Origin: Uloborus plumipes
Lineage: Eukaryota > Arthropoda > Arachnida > Araneae > Uloboridae
Direction: 5' to 3'
NCBI GenBank assembly: GCA_038373865.1
Contig: JAXGGA010002255.1
Span: forward strand, 1 to 64,000
DNA: 64,000 nucleotides
Shown here: positions 60,829 through 64,000 of the stretch, one piece after another
Position numbering within the stretch: position 1 is the first letter of the stretch
How the letters are laid out: the number at the start of each line of letters is the position of its first letter
Translations under genes and position numbers: made by a program
The notes under the pieces: generated by a model
Databases searched by the model: none
Told to the model about the DNA's origin: nothing
Seen by the model: only the letters and a program-made list of their open reading frames with translations

Positions 60829-61870
60829 CATACCTGCCAACTCTTCCGGATTTTCCGGAAGTTTTACGGAATTTCATGTTTTTTTCCGTCTTTCCGGTTA
60901 CGAGCAAAATCTTCCGGATTTTCCGTGTTTTGTGAGGAAAAAAATTGCATCTCGCCAATTTTGGCGCTAATGAGACTACGTTTGAAGCCAAGCGGAAAAG
61001 GAATGGTTGCCGTAGTGGAATTGCAGTGTAGAAGACGCAAGACGTTAGGCAAGTTTATGACGTCACTGAATGATACAGCGCATGCCTGTGACTTCATTGG
61101 GATCCAATCCAATCGAAGCGAGCGTCACGGCGCGGCGTGCAATTAGGTGTTTGACATCAGTTTACCACTTTTCTATCTTTATTTATGTGAGTGTGTTGTT
61201 CTGTTTCGTTCGTTTAATAAGATGAGTAAACGCTATTTACAATCATTTAAAGAAAGGTGATTACCCTTGTATTATACGATCACATTCTGGTCCGAAGTAT
61301 GCATTTTGCAGTATTTGCAGCTGCAATTTTACGATTTGCTATGGTGGGAAAAATGATGTTGTTACACACTTGAAGTCCAAAAAACATTTTCAAACGGAAA
61401 ATGTGCTACTGAAAGAGCGTCTGTTGACAAGTTTTTCCAGAAGTAAAATAGCGACAACGATGTCACTCGAGCAGAGTGTTTGTTTACTAGTTTCCTTGTG
61501 GAACATAATGTACCATTAACCGCTGCTGATCTTCCGAAGTGAAGTTGCAAAGAAATATTCATGCCGCCTAGTTTTATATTAAAAAATTTTGAAATTTTGC
61601 TTCATAACTTTATAAAAGAAATGTAAAAGTTTTCATGTAACAAATTTAAATATGAATCCATTAAAACTGATTCCAATGCAAATGATTCCATTTTAATTTT
61701 TACTAAAACCTATGAGTTCAATTTATATGAAATTCATAAGTAATTTTATATTAAATGAAAAGAGTAGGTTTAAAAAGTGTCTTGTTTGATTTTGTTTTGC
61801 ATTAAAAATCTTCTGGATTTAAAAAAAATCTTCTGGATTTTTTTTCTCAGAAGTTGGCAGGTATGTAACT
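60829..61870 (+). mobile_element. Deleted hAT-like (ZBED-type) transposon
   Basis: The left end reads CATACCTGCCAACTCTTCC and the right end, reverse-complemented, CATACCTGCCAACTTCTGAG, so 14 bases match. Next to each end are repeated TTCCGGATTTTCCG (left) and CTTCTGGATTT (right) blocks. A GC-richer interior (60960-61140) precedes a broken BED zinc-finger gene start at 61222. The C-terminal catalytic part of a hAT transposase is missing, so this is an internal deletion derivative. No convincing 8-bp duplication is seen (GCTTGGTG versus TAACTGAA). Confidence 0.65.
61222..61536 (+). pseudogene. hAT/ZBED-type transposase N-terminus, broken
   Basis: BED zinc fingers give transposases and ZBED-type proteins their DNA-binding start. 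A likely ATG at 61222 (MSKRYLQSFKER) hits a stop, and the frame then shifts. From 61262 it reads YPCIIRSHSGPKYAFCSICS, next NFTICYGGKNDVVTHLK and SKKH, with the BED Cys pair (C-x2-C) and the His pair (H-x5-H). A further frame change near 61415 leads to SVDKFFQK, a stop, and NSDNDVTRAECLFTSFLVEH, then NVPLTAADLPK and a stop at about 61542. The order matches the conserved beginning of this transposase group, which normally continues for several hundred residues. At least two frameshifts and three stops make it non-functional. Family named from motif memory. Confidence 0.75.
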
Positions 61871-62578
61871 GAATGTGTGATAATTTGATCTGAAAATGGT
61901 TCTTCAATTAAAAAGTCCCGTCAAAAGTAAAGACACATCGAACCTCCTTTCACTCCCTAGACAATAAATTTTGCCGATTCGTCTAAGATTAAACTCAAAA
62001 TAACCAGCGAATTATTCAAAAAGCCCAAAGCGCATCATAAGTCATATTGGAATATTCAAGGAATGTGCTAGACTCATTATTGAATGCCGTTAACTGCTTG
62101 GAAAAGTCATAGATTTAAGGACCGTATTAGCGAGATCTGTGTTGCATGTCAATCCGGGCCTTATTTGCATGGAGTTCATGGGAGCTCAGCTCCTACACAT
62201 CGTTTAAGTTTATGCGATTTTTCACATTTTGGGCGGAATTCAGACTATTTAGGCATTAAAATAAGTTTTAGGGACTATAGAGCTCTTGCATATTTTTTTT
62301 CTTCACAAACTAACACATGTGTTCTTACACATCTCTTTTTACACACTCTTTCACATGTATTCAATGTAAAACACTACTTAAGTCAGCACGTGCTATGATT
62401 CCAACTTTAGAATTACGTTTACCCTTTCTGGCTGGGACTTCCCTACGCGTGAAGTTCAAAAAAACGTTTTCTTCCTTCATTAGAAATTAATTATTTTTAA
62501 CTTAAGTTTCAACTAACTATGCATTCTTTTTGTTATGATTTTTTTCAAAAAAGTACTAAATCTACTTTTTAATTGCAG
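61871..62578 (+). other. Probable ARID2 intron, 3' part
   Basis: It holds the dispersed repeat copy at 62180-62290. The last 20 bases are pyrimidine-rich (CTACTTTTTAATTGCAG), a good 3' splice site at 62578. A 104-codon frame at 62084-62398 runs through the repeat and is not judged coding. Confidence 0.5.
62180..62290 (+). repeat. Dispersed repeat, copy 2 (matches 7379-7492)
   Basis: GGGAGCTCAGCTCCTACACA, then GGGCGGAATTCAGACTATTT and AAAATAAGTTT...AGAGCTCTT, is collinear with copy 1. Family unknown. Confidence 0.5.
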
Positions 62579-62730
62579 ATTTTTAGGTCATTATGAGAAA
62601 ATACACTTCATGGGCGAAGAACCCGACCATGATAAAAATCAATCCTCAGAATCTCACAGCAGAAAATTGCAGCTTACACTCTTTCATCAAGTACCCATGG
62701 TTTATAACGCCTTGCAACATGAAGTAACTG
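62579..62730 (+). CDS. ARID2: ARID2/BAP170 exon (end of ARID domain)
   Basis: ARID2 (Drosophila Bap170) is the AT-rich-DNA-binding subunit that defines the PBAF form of the SWI/SNF remodeller in the nucleus. This 152-base exon enters on the third base of a codon (most likely Arg, given AG|A or CG|A) and then reads FLGHYEKIHFMGEEPD. The YLxxYEKxHxxGEDD motif is the last ARID helix of ARID2. It goes on through a Ser/Lys-rich linker to VPMVYNALQHEVT, matching the IPSSYNxxQHxVS stretch of vertebrate ARID2. The 3' splice site is TTGCAG|A and the donor ACTG|GTAAGT at 62731. The final G pairs with the next exon to make Asp. Upstream exons with the rest of the ARID domain were not found. Confidence 0.85.
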
Positions 62731-62825
62731 GTAAGTTATTTTTTGATTTTCAATGTTGATTTCTTTAACAAAAATATTGCAGTTTGTTAGAAACAGTTGC
62801 TTATGTTTTAATATTTTTTTTAAAG
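62731..62825 (+). other. ARID2 intron, 95 bases
   Basis: It starts GTAAGT and ends TTTAAAG, phase 1. The tract before the acceptor is T-rich. It is far shorter than the neighbouring introns. Confidence 0.8.
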
Positions 62826-63044
62826 ATGCATCACGCTCCACATCAGGATTAAATCAAGTATTTACCAACCCAACGGATTACGATAAGTTGTGCATGTCTT
62901 TATTATGTGGTCTTCCAAATGAACAAGAACTGGCTCTTAACGTTTGTACAATATTATCCAATGAAGGAAACTACATGCTACATTTAGAGCAAGCTCCCAA
63001 ACTAGTTGATCTTCTCATAGCACAAGCTGGTGTTTGGAGACTAG
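62826..63044 (+). CDS. ARID2: ARID2/BAP170 exon (conserved post-ARID region)
   Basis: This 219-base exon completes Asp with the preceding G and reads ASRSTSGLNQVF, then NPTDYDKLCMSLLCGLPNEQ, ALNVCTILSNEGNYMLHLEQ and PKLVDLLIAQAGVWRL. It is collinear with the ARID2 segment [20 protein letters not shown]...NVCTLLSNES...LEKDPKIxxLLLANAGVF, an Armadillo-like helical region that packs in the PBAF complex. The acceptor is AAAG|AT and the donor CTAG|GTATAA at 63045, leaving one base of a split codon. The exact donor is the least certain point, since the frame remains open past it to 63172. No stop or frameshift interrupts either exon, so the gene appears intact here and continues beyond the right edge. 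Confidence 0.85.
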
Positions 63045-64000
63045 GTATAATTTTATTTCTAATTCTATTGTGTAACTTTGTTGATGTTGATGATGATTAT
63101 TATAGTAGAGCACCAATTGGGAATGCTCGGGATCATCGCTATCCTGGATATCTGACTTTCTCTGTTTTCTAGATCGCTGAAAACGTTGTTTGCCGATATT
63201 TTAAAAAGCCTATATTGCAATAATAAATAGTGAACAACAACAAAAAAAAGTTTCAGAACAACAAAACACTGTAAAATGCTTAGAAATTTGTATTAAAAGA
63301 ACCATTTAAAAGCAAAAGCTTTCAAAAGACAAAATGAAAAAAAAAAAAAAATCATTCACCACAGTTTGCCATGGTAAACTTTGTAAAAAGGAATAAAACG
63401 ATATTTAACAAATAAATTTATGAACGGGGAGGAAATGTAAGATGTTTTTTTTATTTTCTAGTTGTAGTATATAAAAAGAACTTTGTAAAGGGATAGTTAA
63501 AGTTTTTTATTCGCTGCTTTTACATTGAATAATACATATCAATAAAACTTTACATTCTTAAAAGCCTTACCATAGTCTTTTTATTTTATTTATTTATTTA
63601 TTTGAACTAGCGCTTTACAATCCACTAAACGAAAAATTTGCCAATCTGGTTTTATGCTTTTCTCGCACTTTTCGTGCATCCAGATGTCTGAATTAATCTG
63701 CTATAACCTATGATTAACTGCCATACAGCAAAAAATTATATTGTAATGAGTCAGTACTCAATTCTTAAGTGTTCATTTGAAGTGAAGTTGGGAAAATGTT
63801 AGGTTTTTGAGTGTTCTTTTCAATTTTCGTTCGTGAAATATTTTCGGAAATTTTGCCCACATGTGAGTTGACACTTCAATTTGAAAATCTTATCTGGAAT
63901 AATACTTGAATGTATGTGATATTTCGAAATGAAAAGGACACACTTTTCTGGATATTTCGAAAAAATGCTCTTTTTATAAAAGTAGAGAAAAATTCGTATT
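63045..64000 (+). other. ARID2 intron, 5' part (to the window edge)
   Basis: AT-rich DNA. The expected next ARID2 motif (a region like SFxxxFxEEWxEKTDRDFVxFW) is not seen, so the next exon lies outside. The open frame at 63100-63172 (SRAPIGNARDHRYPGY) is not an ARID2 match. Confidence 0.55.

Noticed and set aside
62084..62398. 104-codon frame upstream of the ARID2 exon
   Set aside because: It crosses a dispersed repeat also found at 7379-7492 and shows no ARID-domain residues.
63100..63172. Additional ARID2 exon following a TTATAG acceptor-like site
   Set aside because: The peptide does not match the expected ARID2 continuation and the phase does not fit the preceding donor cleanly.
1..64000. 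CRISPR array, prokaryotic operons or viral genome segments
   Set aside because: No regularly spaced short direct repeats with unique spacers, no tightly packed genes, and no viral structural or replication protein signature.

Overview
The window looks like nuclear DNA of an animal, most likely an arthropod and possibly a chelicerate (that part is inference). It is AT-rich, with long A/T homopolymers, unusually many runs of 14 or more G or C, a CA microsatellite, spliced exons with GT-AG borders, and a dense load of cut-and-paste DNA transposons. There is no sign of bacterial gene organisation. No rRNA, functional tRNA or CRISPR was seen.

Host coding content is confined to the right edge. Two consecutive exons on the + strand (62579-62730 and 62826-63044, separated by a 95-base intron) encode the end of the ARID domain and the following conserved region of ARID2/BAP170, the DNA-binding subunit of the PBAF chromatin remodeller. 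Earlier ARID2 exons were not found, so the sequence to the left is probably a long intron and/or intergenic DNA. Several GC-richer, CpG-bearing islands (about 22.8, 34.4, 42.6, 46.4, 49.2 and 57.9 kb) are candidate promoters, enhancers or 5' exons. The best is the island near 57.9 kb, which has two perfect TGACGTCA sites 35 bases apart.

The remainder is a transposon graveyard with several young insertions. In order: a TA-flanked MITE nested in a possible hAT relic (1.6-1.95 kb); a hAT-type element with CAGGGGTGCCCA ends (2.6-3.1 kb, with an inverted second copy at 47.6-48.1 kb); an 875-bp element with perfect 15-bp ends and a perfect 8-bp duplication (6.3-7.2 kb); a near-perfect 298-bp-arm hairpin element (12.8-13.5 kb); a MITE family with GGTGAGGT ends (15.7, 44.0, 47.1 kb); a hAT-like element full of CATCGATG boxes (17.7-18.5 kb); an internally deleted transposon with about 265-bp inverted repeats and a transposase N-terminal remnant (24.4-25.6 kb); a TTAA-flanked element (27.95-28.65 kb); pogo/Tigger-like relics (30.4, 33.3-34.2 kb); and a complete Tc1/mariner-type element with DD36E spacing whose 347-codon transposase has one premature stop (40.3-41.5 kb).

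Further right are two direct copies of a repeat carrying a tRNA-like cassette (55.1 and 56.2 kb) beside a 135-bp-arm inverted repeat, a 1.62-kb element with 30-bp ends and seven copies of a GTTACCGATCTGA-like box inserted into an older repeat (58.85-60.48 kb), and a deleted hAT-like element with a broken BED zinc-finger gene (60.8-61.9 kb). The 58.85-60.48 kb element is the most interesting candidate for something not yet described. All family calls rest on reading the sequence; no database search was possible.
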